Source: JBBKWU01 sp037969035
GTDB lineage: Bacteria; Pseudomonadota; Alphaproteobacteria; Micavibrionales; Micavibrionaceae
Length of the DNA stretch: 64,000 bases
Assembly (NCBI GenBank): GCA_037969035.1
Contig: JBBKWU010000002.1
Coordinates: 62,001-126,000, forward strand
Reading direction: 5' to 3'
In this document: positions 43,438 through 52,166 of the stretch, in pieces
Numbering within the stretch: the stretch's first letter is position 1
Layout: every line of letters starts with the position of its first letter
The notes under the pieces: model-generated
The model's input: only the letters and a program-made list of their open reading frames with translations
Databases searched by the model: none
What the model was told of the DNA's origin: nothing
Program-made: the position numbers and the translations under genes

Positions 43438-43968
43438 TCACGGGCGCATATCCCACGGCTCTAACTGTCCCACAACATGAGAACGCGCACCGGATAAGAT
43501 TGCCTCCACAACACCGTCGCTAATTTCATCATTCGTAAGCCACCGCGATCCGCCCTCATCCGCGACAAACCCCAAACACACATTTTGGTATTTTTGTTCA
43601 GAGCCCAAAAAACTTTGATCTGTCTTATTTACTCGAGATGACGCACTGCCAGAAACCTCAATATAACGCCCATGAGAGGACAAAGCCCTCGCCACAACAC
43701 GGCGCGCGTCAGAAGCACAAGAATGAATCCAGCAAACCGCTAAATCCACAGCACCGTGCGCCTCGCAACTCGCGCGCAAAATTTTATCCAACTGCTTCGC
43801 GTCACTGTAATCACACACCAGTGCGTTCAGGTTAGATATATTATCGCGGCGCACATAATCTTCGGCATGACGAGATAAGACAAAAACTTTATTAGCATTC
43901 TGCGTCAAAAACTTTGTTGTTTGATCCAGCATTCCCGTTCCGCCGATGATTAATGCGTTACCAAACAC
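43438..43968 (-). CDS. Short-chain dehydrogenase-like protein between murC and murB
   Basis: A 176-residue protein of the SDR/Rossmann type with the nucleotide motif ALIIGGTGMLDQTT at its N-terminus and strands LNALVCDYSD and AVDLAVCWIHSC. The catalytic YxxxK is not evident, so it may not be an active dehydrogenase. A GTG start at 43968, two bases past the murC TAG and preceded by AGAGAG, fits better than an ATG at 44037 inside murC. Similar small Rossmann proteins are seen in Bacillus. It is not a typical dcw gene. Confidence 0.72.
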   Translation of the reverse strand: MFGNALIIGGTGMLDQTTKFLTQNANKVFVLSRHAEDYVRRDNISNLNALVCDYSDAKQLDKILRASCEAHGAVDLAVCWIHSCASDARRVVARALSSHGRYIEVSGSASSRVNKTDQSFLGSEQKYQNVCLGFVADEGGSRWLTNDEISDGVVEAILSGARSHVVGQLEPWDMRP

Positions 43969-43970
43969 GC

Positions 43971-45398
43971 CTAAGCTCTCTGTTTTTGTTTTGCGTTCAA
44001 AACGGTTTCTAATTGTTTCGGAAGAGCATACGCCCATTTGGTGATGTCGCCGGCGCCTAGGCAGATTACGAAATCGCCTTCTTGTATCATTTCACCAAGG
44101 ATTTGTGGCAATTTTTCGGCGCTCTCTAACGTTTTAACATCGCGGTGACCGTGCTTGCGGATACCATCGGCGAGTGCGTCTTTGCATGCGCCCTCGATCG
44201 GGTCTTCACCTGCGGCATAGACATCCGCGATAATGACGCTGTCAGCATCGTTGAAGCAGGTGGAGAAATCATCCATCAGATCATGCAAGCGCGAATAACG
44301 GTGCGGCTGCATCACGGCAATCACGCGCCCGCCTTCGCTTACGGCGTCACGTGCGGCGCGAAGCACCGCCGAGATTTCAACAGGGTGGTGACCGTAATCA
44401 TCAATCACTGTCACGCCATGGGTTTCACCTGTTTTGGTAAAGCGACGTTTGACGCCTGAGAAATTCTCCAAGCCCTTTTTAATCAGCGCAGCAGGCATCT
44501 TCATTTCACGCGCAATCGTCACAGCCACAAGCGCGTTTTGCACATTGTGTTTGCCATGCATCGGCAGGAATACATCTTTGAGCGCGTTATCATGGCTGCC
44601 GCCGAACTCAACGTCAAAGGTCATGCCGCCCTTGCCCGCGCGGATATTCACGCCCCGCACATCGGCTTGCGGATTGAACCCGTATGTAATGATACGACGG
44701 TCAGATAATTCAGGGATAAGCGCTTGTACTTCTGGGTGATCCGTACATAAAACGCCGTAGCCGTAGAACGGTAAATTCATAACAAACTGGCGATAGGCTT
44801 TACGAACGTTATCAAAAGAACCGTAATGTTCCATATGTTCGGGGTCCATGTTTGTAATCACAGCCACACACGCAGGCAAGCGCGTAAAGGTGCCATCGCT
44901 CTCGTCCGATTCCGCGACAAGCCAATCACCATCACCCAAGCGCACATTCGTGCCGTAGCTGTTCACGATGCCGCCATTAATGACGGTTGGGTCAAAATCG
45001 CCAGCTTCTAACATTGTGCCGACCATTGATGTCGTTGTTGTTTTGCCGTGCGTACCACCAATGGCAAACGACCATTTCATACGCATAAGTTCAGCAAGCA
45101 TTTCCGCGCGACGCACGACGAGGATGCCTGCCTCACGAGCGGCTACGATTTCAGGGTTACTTTGCTTGATCGCAGAAGACACGACAATCACAGACGCGCC
45201 TTTGATGTTTTCGGCTTTGTGACCAATATAGACGCTCATACCTTTTTCACGCAAGCGCAGGACATTCGGGCTTTCGGCAATGTCGGAGCCTTGGACGCTA
45301 TAGCCCAGCGCATGAAGGATTTCAGCAATTCCGCTCATCCCTATGCCGCCAATCCCGACAAAATGAAGTGTTCCGATATCAACTGGCATATGGCGCAT
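43971..45398 (-). CDS. murC: UDP-N-acetylmuramate--L-alanine ligase
   Basis: Cytosolic Mur ligase that adds L-Ala. A 475-residue protein with HFVGIGGIGMSGIAEIL, the ATP site IGGTHGKTTTTSMV, NMDPEHMEHYGSFDNVRKAY, GVKRRFTKTG, IDDYGHHPVEISAVL and QPHRYSRL. Start ATG at 45398 has AGAGGA in front. Followed by the SDR-like gene and murB. Confidence 0.98.
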   Translation of the reverse strand: MRHMPVDIGTLHFVGIGGIGMSGIAEILHALGYSVQGSDIAESPNVLRLREKGMSVYIGHKAENIKGASVIVVSSAIKQSNPEIVAAREAGILVVRRAEMLAELMRMKWSFAIGGTHGKTTTTSMVGTMLEAGDFDPTVINGGIVNSYGTNVRLGDGDWLVAESDESDGTFTRLPACVAVITNMDPEHMEHYGSFDNVRKAYRQFVMNLPFYGYGVLCTDHPEVQALIPELSDRRIITYGFNPQADVRGVNIRAGKGGMTFDVEFGGSHDNALKDVFLPMHGKHNVQNALVAVTIAREMKMPAALIKKGLENFSGVKRRFTKTGETHGVTVIDDYGHHPVEISAVLRAARDAVSEGGRVIAVMQPHRYSRLHDLMDDFSTCFNDADSVIIADVYAAGEDPIEGACKDALADGIRKHGHRDVKTLESAEKLPQILGEMIQEGDFVICLGAGDITKWAYALPKQLETVLNAKQKQRA

Positions 45399-45470
45399 AT
45401 TTGTAATTCCTCTTCCGTATATCCACTTAATTATAAATTATGGCCTCATCATGACGGCTTTTTAAAAATG

Positions 45471-46622
45471 CTAATGATGACCCTGCGTTAGATCATAAGA
45501 ACGCGATGCTTGCTTGTCCCAACCTGATGCTAAAGCAGTCACCAAATTCCCTAAACGGCGTGCTGCGTCAGGACGGCCACATTCGCGCGCGGCCTCAGCA
45601 GCACGAAACAAGCTCTCTGGATTTTGCATGAAGGTTTCAATACGGGCGAGCAATGCTTCGACGGTGAAGCCCTCTTGCGCCATGACCCATGCGCCGCCAC
45701 GATCAGCCACCGCATCGGCATTAATTTTTTGCTGGTTGTCTTTATGATGTGGGTACGGCACGAAGATCGCAGGACGACCCGCAGTCACAACTTCGGCAAC
45801 GGTACTTGCGCCTGAGCGCCCGATGTAAAGATGCGCTTTGCCCAAAATTTCAGGAACATCATCGAAGAACGGCGCGAGGCGCGCTTTGATTCCTGCATCT
45901 TTATAGGCTTGCTCCACCGCGTCCAGATTTTCTTCGCGGCATTGCTGCACAACGTTAAGGCGCGCACGATATTCAGCAGGGAGCTTTGATAGAGCCTCAG
46001 GCACAATATCCGCAAACACAGATGCGCCGAGCGATCCCCCCGTCACAAACACATGAAACACACCATCATGATCAAGCGCGGGGTAAGGTTTGTTATAAAG
46101 TGCCGCGATATCTTCGCGCACAGGATTGCCCGTTACAACAGCGCGAACGCGGTCTTCGTCCTCAAGCCCTTCAACATGCGCAAAAGACAGCGCGATACGA
46201 TCAGATTTCGGCGCGAGCATCGCATTTGCTTTGCCAAGCACTGCATCCGATTGGTGAATAACCGTTGGGATATGTAATTTTTGTGCCGCATGCACCGCAG
46301 GATAAGACGGATAACCGCCAAAACCGACAACAACCATCGGGCGCAATTTATCAATCAACTTACGCGCCTGCATCATGCCAAGCCCAAGCGCAAAAAGACC
46401 TTTGAGCTTGCCCATAAGACCTGCGCCCAATGTGCCCGCTTTGATGACATGAATATCAATGCCGTCGAACATATTTTCGTATTTTTTACCGCGAGAATCA
46501 GTCACCAGCATGACTTTATAACCACGCGAAAGAAGATCACGACCAAGTGCTGCCGCAGGGGTCATATGACCGCCCGTACCGCCTGCGCTGAGAACAACTA
46601 ATTTCGTATTTTCCTTGACCAT
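45471..46622 (-). CDS. murG: UDP-GlcNAc:lipid I N-acetylglucosaminyltransferase
   Basis: Forms lipid II at the inner face of the membrane. A 383-residue GT-B enzyme with the glycine-rich loop LSAGGTGGHMTPAAALG, VVGFGGYPSYPAVHAA, HQSDAVLGKANAML, VTGGSLGASVF, IGRSGASTVAEV and PAIFVPYPHHKDNQQKINA. The ATG comes two bases after the ftsW stop with AAAGGTAG. A 72-nt gap separates it from murC. Confidence 0.98.
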   Translation of the reverse strand: MVKENTKLVVLSAGGTGGHMTPAAALGRDLLSRGYKVMLVTDSRGKKYENMFDGIDIHVIKAGTLGAGLMGKLKGLFALGLGMMQARKLIDKLRPMVVVGFGGYPSYPAVHAAQKLHIPTVIHQSDAVLGKANAMLAPKSDRIALSFAHVEGLEDEDRVRAVVTGNPVREDIAALYNKPYPALDHDGVFHVFVTGGSLGASVFADIVPEALSKLPAEYRARLNVVQQCREENLDAVEQAYKDAGIKARLAPFFDDVPEILGKAHLYIGRSGASTVAEVVTAGRPAIFVPYPHHKDNQQKINADAVADRGGAWVMAQEGFTVEALLARIETFMQNPESLFRAAEAARECGRPDAARRLGNLVTALASGWDKQASRSYDLTQGHH

Positions 46623-46624
46623 AG

Positions 46625-47782
46625 CTACCTTTTTACAAGACTCCCTTTGGCGATACTGCGCTTGGATTGCCTGCGCGTCAATGCCAAAACCATTCCCATC
46701 GCAATCGATATCGACAAAAGCGATGACCCGCCATAACTGATAAACGGCAATGTCATACCCTTTGCAGGAAGCAAACTAAGCGATGAGCCCATGTGAATCA
46801 AGGCCTGAACACCAAACATTGTCAGCAACCCGCCCACGGCGAGCACAATGAACAAATCATCGCTGTCCATTAGGCGGTTAAAACCACGCAGCAAGATATA
46901 AGCAAACAGCAAAATCACAACACCCGTGACCATCATGCCCATTTCCTCCCCCACCACGGAGAAGATAAAATCAGCATGCGCGTCGGGCAATTGCAGCTTA
47001 ATTTCACCCTGCCCTGGCCCTGTGCCGAACACGCCACCATTTTGGAAGGCTTCGAGTGATTTTTGCACTTGGTAATTATCACCGCTCGCAGGATCTAAAA
47101 AGCGGTCAATACGGCTTTGCACGTGCGGAAACACAAAATACGCCGCGACAAGACCACAAACCCCAAGCGTGCCAAACACAATCACAAGCCATAGCGGAAA
47201 ACCCGCCAAGAATATCTGCGCGCCGTAAATCGAGGTCAGCACAACACTCATCCCCAAATCAGGTTGGAGCAAAAACAGCGTAATCACGAGCAAGAACAAT
47301 CCTGCGGCAATTTTAATGCCCGGAAAATCAGGCTTTTCCTTTTGCTTGACCATGAACCACGCCGCGACAACCGCAAAGGCAGGTTTCGCAAATTCGCTTG
47401 GCTGTAATGAGAACCCCGGTAGATGTATCCAACGCTGCGCGCCTTTAATTTCGATGCCTGAGAACAAAACATAGATAAGCGCAAAGACAGTACCCACGAG
47501 CAAAACACTGGCAACGCGCCATACTTGCTTCGGCGTCAGCAGCGATATCCCAAACATCAAACACAAAGACGGCACGAGCAAAATCAGATGACGTTTCACA
47601 AAGTGAAATTCGGACAACCCAATGCGTTCGGCCACAGGAGGACTCGCGGCTGTGACCATCACAATGCCAAACACCACAAGCGTCAAAACAGCCGTCAATA
47701 AACCGCGATCAACCGTCCACCACCATTGGCCGAGAACTGATTTATCAGCGCGTGAGAATATTTTAGTTTTCTTCTTACTCAT
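46625..47782 (-). CDS. ftsW: Lipid II polymerase FtsW (SEDS family)
   Basis: Septal glycan polymerase working with FtsI. A 385-residue membrane protein with about ten helices; AQRWIHLPGFSLQPSEFAKPA, LLQPDLGMSVVL, ADFIFSVVGEEMG and PFISYGGSSLLSISIAMGM are SEDS marks. Coupled to murD by a 4-nt overlap. Same family as rodA at 6120, but placed in the division cluster. Confidence 0.98.
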   Translation of the reverse strand: MSKKKTKIFSRADKSVLGQWWWTVDRGLLTAVLTLVVFGIVMVTAASPPVAERIGLSEFHFVKRHLILLVPSLCLMFGISLLTPKQVWRVASVLLVGTVFALIYVLFSGIEIKGAQRWIHLPGFSLQPSEFAKPAFAVVAAWFMVKQKEKPDFPGIKIAAGLFLLVITLFLLQPDLGMSVVLTSIYGAQIFLAGFPLWLVIVFGTLGVCGLVAAYFVFPHVQSRIDRFLDPASGDNYQVQKSLEAFQNGGVFGTGPGQGEIKLQLPDAHADFIFSVVGEEMGMMVTGVVILLFAYILLRGFNRLMDSDDLFIVLAVGGLLTMFGVQALIHMGSSLSLLPAKGMTLPFISYGGSSLLSISIAMGMVLALTRRQSKRSIAKGSLVKR

Positions 47783-49095
47783 GCCGCACCTTCTTCTAAA
47801 TTCATAACATGCGCTGTGAAATCATCACCACGCGCTTCGAACCCGCTATATTGATCAAACGACGCGCAGGCAGGTGAAAGCAGCACCGTCGTTGCCACCG
47901 TAACGCCTTGCGTATGGTCATGCGCTTTGGCGACAGCCTGATCCATTGTGCCGCACATCTCGTACGCCACATCATTTTTCAGGCACCATTTTGCAAAATC
48001 ATCAGCGGCTTCGCCAATGATATAGGCGCATTCGATGCGGTCTTTGTAATGCTCAAGCCCCGATAAACCACCGTCTTTGGCACGACCACCGATAATCCAG
48101 TGAATATTAGTGAAACTGTCCAATGCTTTGGCGGCGGCATCGGCGTTGGTGGCTTTGCTGTCATTGATATAAGACACAGCACCCATCACGCGCACCAAAA
48201 ATTGCCGATATGCAAGGCCGCCAAAACTATGCATGGCAGCGATAATGTCATCATGGGAAAGCCCCATAAGTTGCGCGACTTGATAGGCTGCGGCCATATT
48301 TTGGTGGTTATGCGTGCCGCGCAAGGTGGGGATGTCTAAACCCTGTACCGCGTCATCCGTGGCAGATATTTGATAAACATTGCGCACGCCTTTAATCTCC
48401 GCAGCAAGTGCGATAGACAAATCATCATCAGCGCCAATCACCGCCGCCCCCGCACCACGGAAGATACGTTTTTTGGCGGCAACATAACCGTCCATATTTC
48501 CATGGCGGTCAATATGGTCGGGCGAAAGGTTAAGCAGAACCGCAATATCGGGCGCAAAGGTGGTGCATAAATCAAGTTGATACGAGGACAGCTCAAGCAC
48601 AATCGCGCCTTTTTCAGCACGCGGCAGATCAAGTGCGAGTGCGGGCGTGCCTATGTTCCCACCGATAGCCGCATGAATGCCGCAAGCGTTTAAGATATGC
48701 CCAATCAGCGCGGTGGTGGTGGATTTCCCGTTTGTGCCTGTGATGCCAATGGTTTTAACGCCATGGTCACAACGATGCAAAATTTCGATGTCGCACAAAA
48801 TTTCAATGCCTGAATCTTGCGCCGCGACAACGACAGCATGCGGATTATGCGTGAACGGCACCCCAGGGGCAAGGACAAGGCAGCCGTAAATGCTTAAATC
48901 TTTTGCGCTTAAACCTTTGAGGCTCGCGCCCAGAATTGCGGCTTCGTCATGGCGGGATGTGTTATCATCCCATGCGGTCACGCTTGCTCCTGCGGCAACC
49001 AATGCTTTGATCGCTGCCATATTGGACAGCCCCAAACCAAACACCGCCACGGGCTTGCCGTTCAAAGAATTCACAAAGGGAGAAACGTCAATCAT
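47779..49095 (-). CDS. murD: UDP-N-acetylmuramoylalanine--D-glutamate ligase
   Basis: Mur ligase that adds D-Glu, 438 residues. FGLGLSNMAAIKALVAAG, ATP site GITGTNGKSTTTALIG, LELSSYQLD, NLSPDHIDRHGNMDGYVAAK, NDSKATNADAAAKAL and LLSPACASFDQYSGFEARGDDF are as expected. The start overlaps the lipoprotein gene stop by 4 nt (ATGA), and the stop overlaps ftsW by 4 nt. Confidence 0.98.
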   Translation of the reverse strand: MIDVSPFVNSLNGKPVAVFGLGLSNMAAIKALVAAGASVTAWDDNTSRHDEAAILGASLKGLSAKDLSIYGCLVLAPGVPFTHNPHAVVVAAQDSGIEILCDIEILHRCDHGVKTIGITGTNGKSTTTALIGHILNACGIHAAIGGNIGTPALALDLPRAEKGAIVLELSSYQLDLCTTFAPDIAVLLNLSPDHIDRHGNMDGYVAAKKRIFRGAGAAVIGADDDLSIALAAEIKGVRNVYQISATDDAVQGLDIPTLRGTHNHQNMAAAYQVAQLMGLSHDDIIAAMHSFGGLAYRQFLVRVMGAVSYINDSKATNADAAAKALDSFTNIHWIIGGRAKDGGLSGLEHYKDRIECAYIIGEAADDFAKWCLKNDVAYEMCGTMDQAVAKAHDHTQGVTVATTVLLSPACASFDQYSGFEARGDDFTAHVMNLEEGAA

Positions 49096-49598
49096 AATTT
49101 ATCTTCACAGCTTACAGCCATAGCAAAATCTTTCGTATTATAGATATGTTCAAAGTATTTGTCGTCGTTATCTGTATATTTCCAAACGCCATGCCCCAAT
49201 GCGCCAACGCCATAATGAATAAGATACAAATCAACACCACATGTTAATTGATAAATTCCTCTTTTAGCACTAATTAAAGAGCTATCTTTTTTCAGGGCAC
49301 CGTCAGACATTTCCTTATAATAATTTAGAGAACAATTAGACGCACCACAGGTTACCTTATTAGAAAGGAACAGTAGCTGAAGAGGGTACCCCTCGATTTC
49401 AGCAACACTGATATTCGTTTTAAATTCTACACCTCTAATTTCTACAAACTCTTTCGATAGACTATATCGTTTTATATTTTCTTCTGAAAACGATATATCT
49501 TTAAAGGCAAGCTCCTTATAGGGCTCTCTGTTATTCGCAGTACAAGACACCAATACAAAAAAGAAAAGCAGGAAAATTTTTGAGTGGCAAAAATTCAT
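49092..49598 (-). CDS. Putative lipoprotein inserted between mraY and murD
   Basis: A 168-residue product starting MNFCHSKIFLLFFFVLVSCT, where the ATG shares ATGA with the mraY stop (TGA at 49595-49597). The signal with lipobox LVSC predicts a lipoprotein. The rest is AT-rich in codons compared with the surrounding Mur genes (many AAA, TTT, ATA, AAT) and contains SNKVTCGASNCSLNYY and GIYQLTCGVDLYLIHYG. No domain recognised. It couples in both directions, so MurD translation may depend on it. Confidence 0.75.
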   Translation of the reverse strand: MNFCHSKIFLLFFFVLVSCTANNREPYKELAFKDISFSEENIKRYSLSKEFVEIRGVEFKTNISVAEIEGYPLQLLFLSNKVTCGASNCSLNYYKEMSDGALKKDSSLISAKRGIYQLTCGVDLYLIHYGVGALGHGVWKYTDNDDKYFEHIYNTKDFAMAVSCEDKL

Positions 49599-50683
49599 CG
49601 CAACTTCAACGTGGAAAGCCCCACAAGTGCCAAGATCACGGCGATGATCCAAAAGCGGATCACGATGGTGGGTTCAGACCAGCCTTTTTTCTCAAAATGA
49701 TGATGCAAAGGTGCCATGGCAAAAACCCGTTTCCCCGTCAGTTTAAACGAGGCCACCTGCACAATCACAGAGACAGTTTCGAGCACAAACAAACCACCAA
49801 TAATCGCCAACACCAATTCATGCTTTACGATCACCGCAATCGCGCCTAAGCCCGCACCCATCGACAATGAGCCTGTATCGCCCATAAACACCATCGCAGG
49901 CGGCGCATTAAACCATAAAAACCCCATGCCCGCGCCAATCAAAGCACCACAAATAATTGCCAACTCGCCCGAGCCTTGCACAAAATTAATGCCCAAATAC
50001 GGCGCGTAAATCGCATGTCCCGTAAGGTAACAAATAATCCCAAAGCACCCTGCGGCAATCATCACAGGCACAATCGCCAAGCCATCAAGACCATCGGTTA
50101 AATTCACCGCATTCGACGCGCCAACAATCACAACAATCGTAAATGGTATGAATATCAGCCCCAAAGGCAGCAAATAATCTTTCATAAACGGAATAGCCAA
50201 ACCGCTATCTTGACTATCAGGCGTCACATATTGATAAGCAAGCACCGCCAAAAGCGCCGCCGTACATTCCAATGTCAGCCTTATCTTCCCCGGCACACCA
50301 TGGTGCGAACGACTGGTGAGCTTCGCGTAATCATCCGCCAAACCAATCAACCCAAACGCCGCCACAACGCCGAGCACTATCCAAACATACGGGTTCGTAA
50401 GATCAGACCATAAAAACACGGAAATTCCCGCCGATATCAAAATCATCAGCCCGCCCATTGTTGGCGTACCTGCCTTGGCAATATGATCGGGGCCGATAGA
50501 GGAATCGCGGATTGGTTGTCCTTCGACCTGTTTTGATTTCAACCAGCGGATCATTTTAGGCCCGATGAAAAAGCAAATAATCAGCGCCGTCATCACCGCA
50601 CCGCCCGTCCGAAATGTCAGATAACGGAACAGATTGAAAAACTGGAAATCTTCGGCAAGTGGAGCGAGTAAATTATAAAGCAT
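49595..50683 (-). CDS. mraY: Phospho-N-acetylmuramoyl-pentapeptide transferase
   Basis: Makes lipid I on undecaprenyl phosphate. A 362-residue protein of ten membrane helices with DDYAKLT, the NAVNLTDGLDGLA catalytic stretch, MGFLWFNAPPA, FMGDTGSLSMGA and the cytosolic loop APLHHHFEKKGWSEPTIVIRFW. Lies 43 nt downstream of murF. Its stop overlaps the lipoprotein start. Confidence 0.98.
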   Translation of the reverse strand: MLYNLLAPLAEDFQFFNLFRYLTFRTGGAVMTALIICFFIGPKMIRWLKSKQVEGQPIRDSSIGPDHIAKAGTPTMGGLMILISAGISVFLWSDLTNPYVWIVLGVVAAFGLIGLADDYAKLTSRSHHGVPGKIRLTLECTAALLAVLAYQYVTPDSQDSGLAIPFMKDYLLPLGLIFIPFTIVVIVGASNAVNLTDGLDGLAIVPVMIAAGCFGIICYLTGHAIYAPYLGINFVQGSGELAIICGALIGAGMGFLWFNAPPAMVFMGDTGSLSMGAGLGAIAVIVKHELVLAIIGGLFVLETVSVIVQVASFKLTGKRVFAMAPLHHHFEKKGWSEPTIVIRFWIIAVILALVGLSTLKLR

Positions 50684-50726
50684 TAATCAGCGAATCCTTA
50701 TGTTGTAGGCTTACTTTCTTGGTAAA

Positions 50727-52166
50727 TTATTTCTTCTTCTGCGGCAAGTTCTGTGGCATCGCGCGAAGGGCTTCGACGATCACTTGCATACGGGGCGCAT
50801 CACCACCACCGCGCGAGCCTTTAACCATCACAACATCACCAGGGGAGAGAACCTCGGGCACGATTTGCGCGAGCCTTGAGGTATCGTCATCATGCGCACC
50901 GCGTAATTCAGGCGGCAATTTTTCATGCAGATATTTCATCATTGTTCCCGATGTATAAACAAGCTGCACATCGGCGGCTTGTAACGGCAACGCGAGTTCT
51001 TCATGTTCGGTTTGAGAGTTTTTGCCGATTTCATACATATCGCCCAAAATCGCAATACGGCGACCGCCACGACCCGGATCAATAAGTGCCAAAACCTTAA
51101 ACGCTGCGCGCATCGCCACAGGTGACGCGTTATAGCTTTCATCAATCAAGGTAACAGGATTATTTGGATCACCAATATCAATCAACTCACGCTTGCCGCG
51201 CCCTTTGAGAGGCTCTAGCTTACGCAATGCTTTGGCAGCAACGGCGACACCTTCGCCGCTAACCTTCACAGCAAGCAAAACAGACAGCGCGTTGCACGCA
51301 ATATGCTCACCCGCGATTTGTAGGTTAAATTCAACTTCTTCGCCCATGATATCGGCTTTGACGCGCGTACCATTGGCAGCAAAGATACAATCCATCAACC
51401 GTGCATCCGCATTGGGATGTTGCCCGAATGATAAGACTCTGACTGATTTTGCCTCGGCACGTTCTTTCAAAAACGCGAACCATTTATTGTCGCGGTTCAA
51501 AATGGCGATGCTACCTTCTTTCATGCCGTCAAATATCTCAGCTTTCGCAGCCGCAATTTCTTGCTCATCCTTGAAATTCTCAATATGCACAGGCGCAACC
51601 GTGGTGATAATCGCGATATCAGGCTGCACTTGCTGTGTCAGCGGTGTTATTTCGCCAACATGGTTCATGCCGATCTCAAAAATGCCGACATCTGCCCCTG
51701 CATGCATGGAAGAAAGCGATATCGGAACCCCCCAATGATTGTTAAAGCTTGCGGCACTCGCATGGGCTTGTCCCAAGACACCGAATGCCTCCGCCAGCAT
51801 TTCTTTTGTGCCTGTCTTACCGACCGATCCTGTCACGCCGATGATTTTTGCACCTGTGCGCGCACGTGAGGCAGCACCCAAGGCTTGCAACGCTGTGAAC
51901 GTGTCATCGACAACTAGTAAATGCGCATCTTGTGCAACGCCTTCGGGCACGTGGCTGACCATTGCCGCCGCCGCACCTTTTTTAAGCGCATCCGCCACGA
52001 ATTTATGACCATCGCCATTGTCGCCTGTGAGCGCGATAAACAGATCCCCCGCTTGCACGGTACGGCTGTCGATGGAAATGCCTGTCGCACTCCAGCTCCC
52101 GCCTTTAATATCACCACCTGTTGCTTTCGCCGCGTCTTCGACGCTCCAGATTACATTATTACGCAT
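50727..52166 (-). CDS. murF: UDP-MurNAc-tripeptide--D-alanyl-D-alanine ligase
   Basis: Adds D-Ala-D-Ala, 479 residues. IDSRTVQAGDLFIALTGDNGDGHKF, ATP site IGVTGSVGKTGTKEML, FNNHWGVPISL, EIGMNHVGEI, IDESYNASPVAMRAA and LGDMYEIG are seen. The start at 52166 (MRNNVIW) is supported by AAAGGG eight bases before it and overlaps murE by 8 nt; an ATG two codons up (52172) is also possible. A longer frame begins in murE and is not used. Confidence 0.96.
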   Translation of the reverse strand: MRNNVIWSVEDAAKATGGDIKGGSWSATGISIDSRTVQAGDLFIALTGDNGDGHKFVADALKKGAAAAMVSHVPEGVAQDAHLLVVDDTFTALQALGAASRARTGAKIIGVTGSVGKTGTKEMLAEAFGVLGQAHASAASFNNHWGVPISLSSMHAGADVGIFEIGMNHVGEITPLTQQVQPDIAIITTVAPVHIENFKDEQEIAAAKAEIFDGMKEGSIAILNRDNKWFAFLKERAEAKSVRVLSFGQHPNADARLMDCIFAANGTRVKADIMGEEVEFNLQIAGEHIACNALSVLLAVKVSGEGVAVAAKALRKLEPLKGRGKRELIDIGDPNNPVTLIDESYNASPVAMRAAFKVLALIDPGRGGRRIAILGDMYEIGKNSQTEHEELALPLQAADVQLVYTSGTMMKYLHEKLPPELRGAHDDDTSRLAQIVPEVLSPGDVVMVKGSRGGGDAPRMQVIVEALRAMPQNLPQKKK

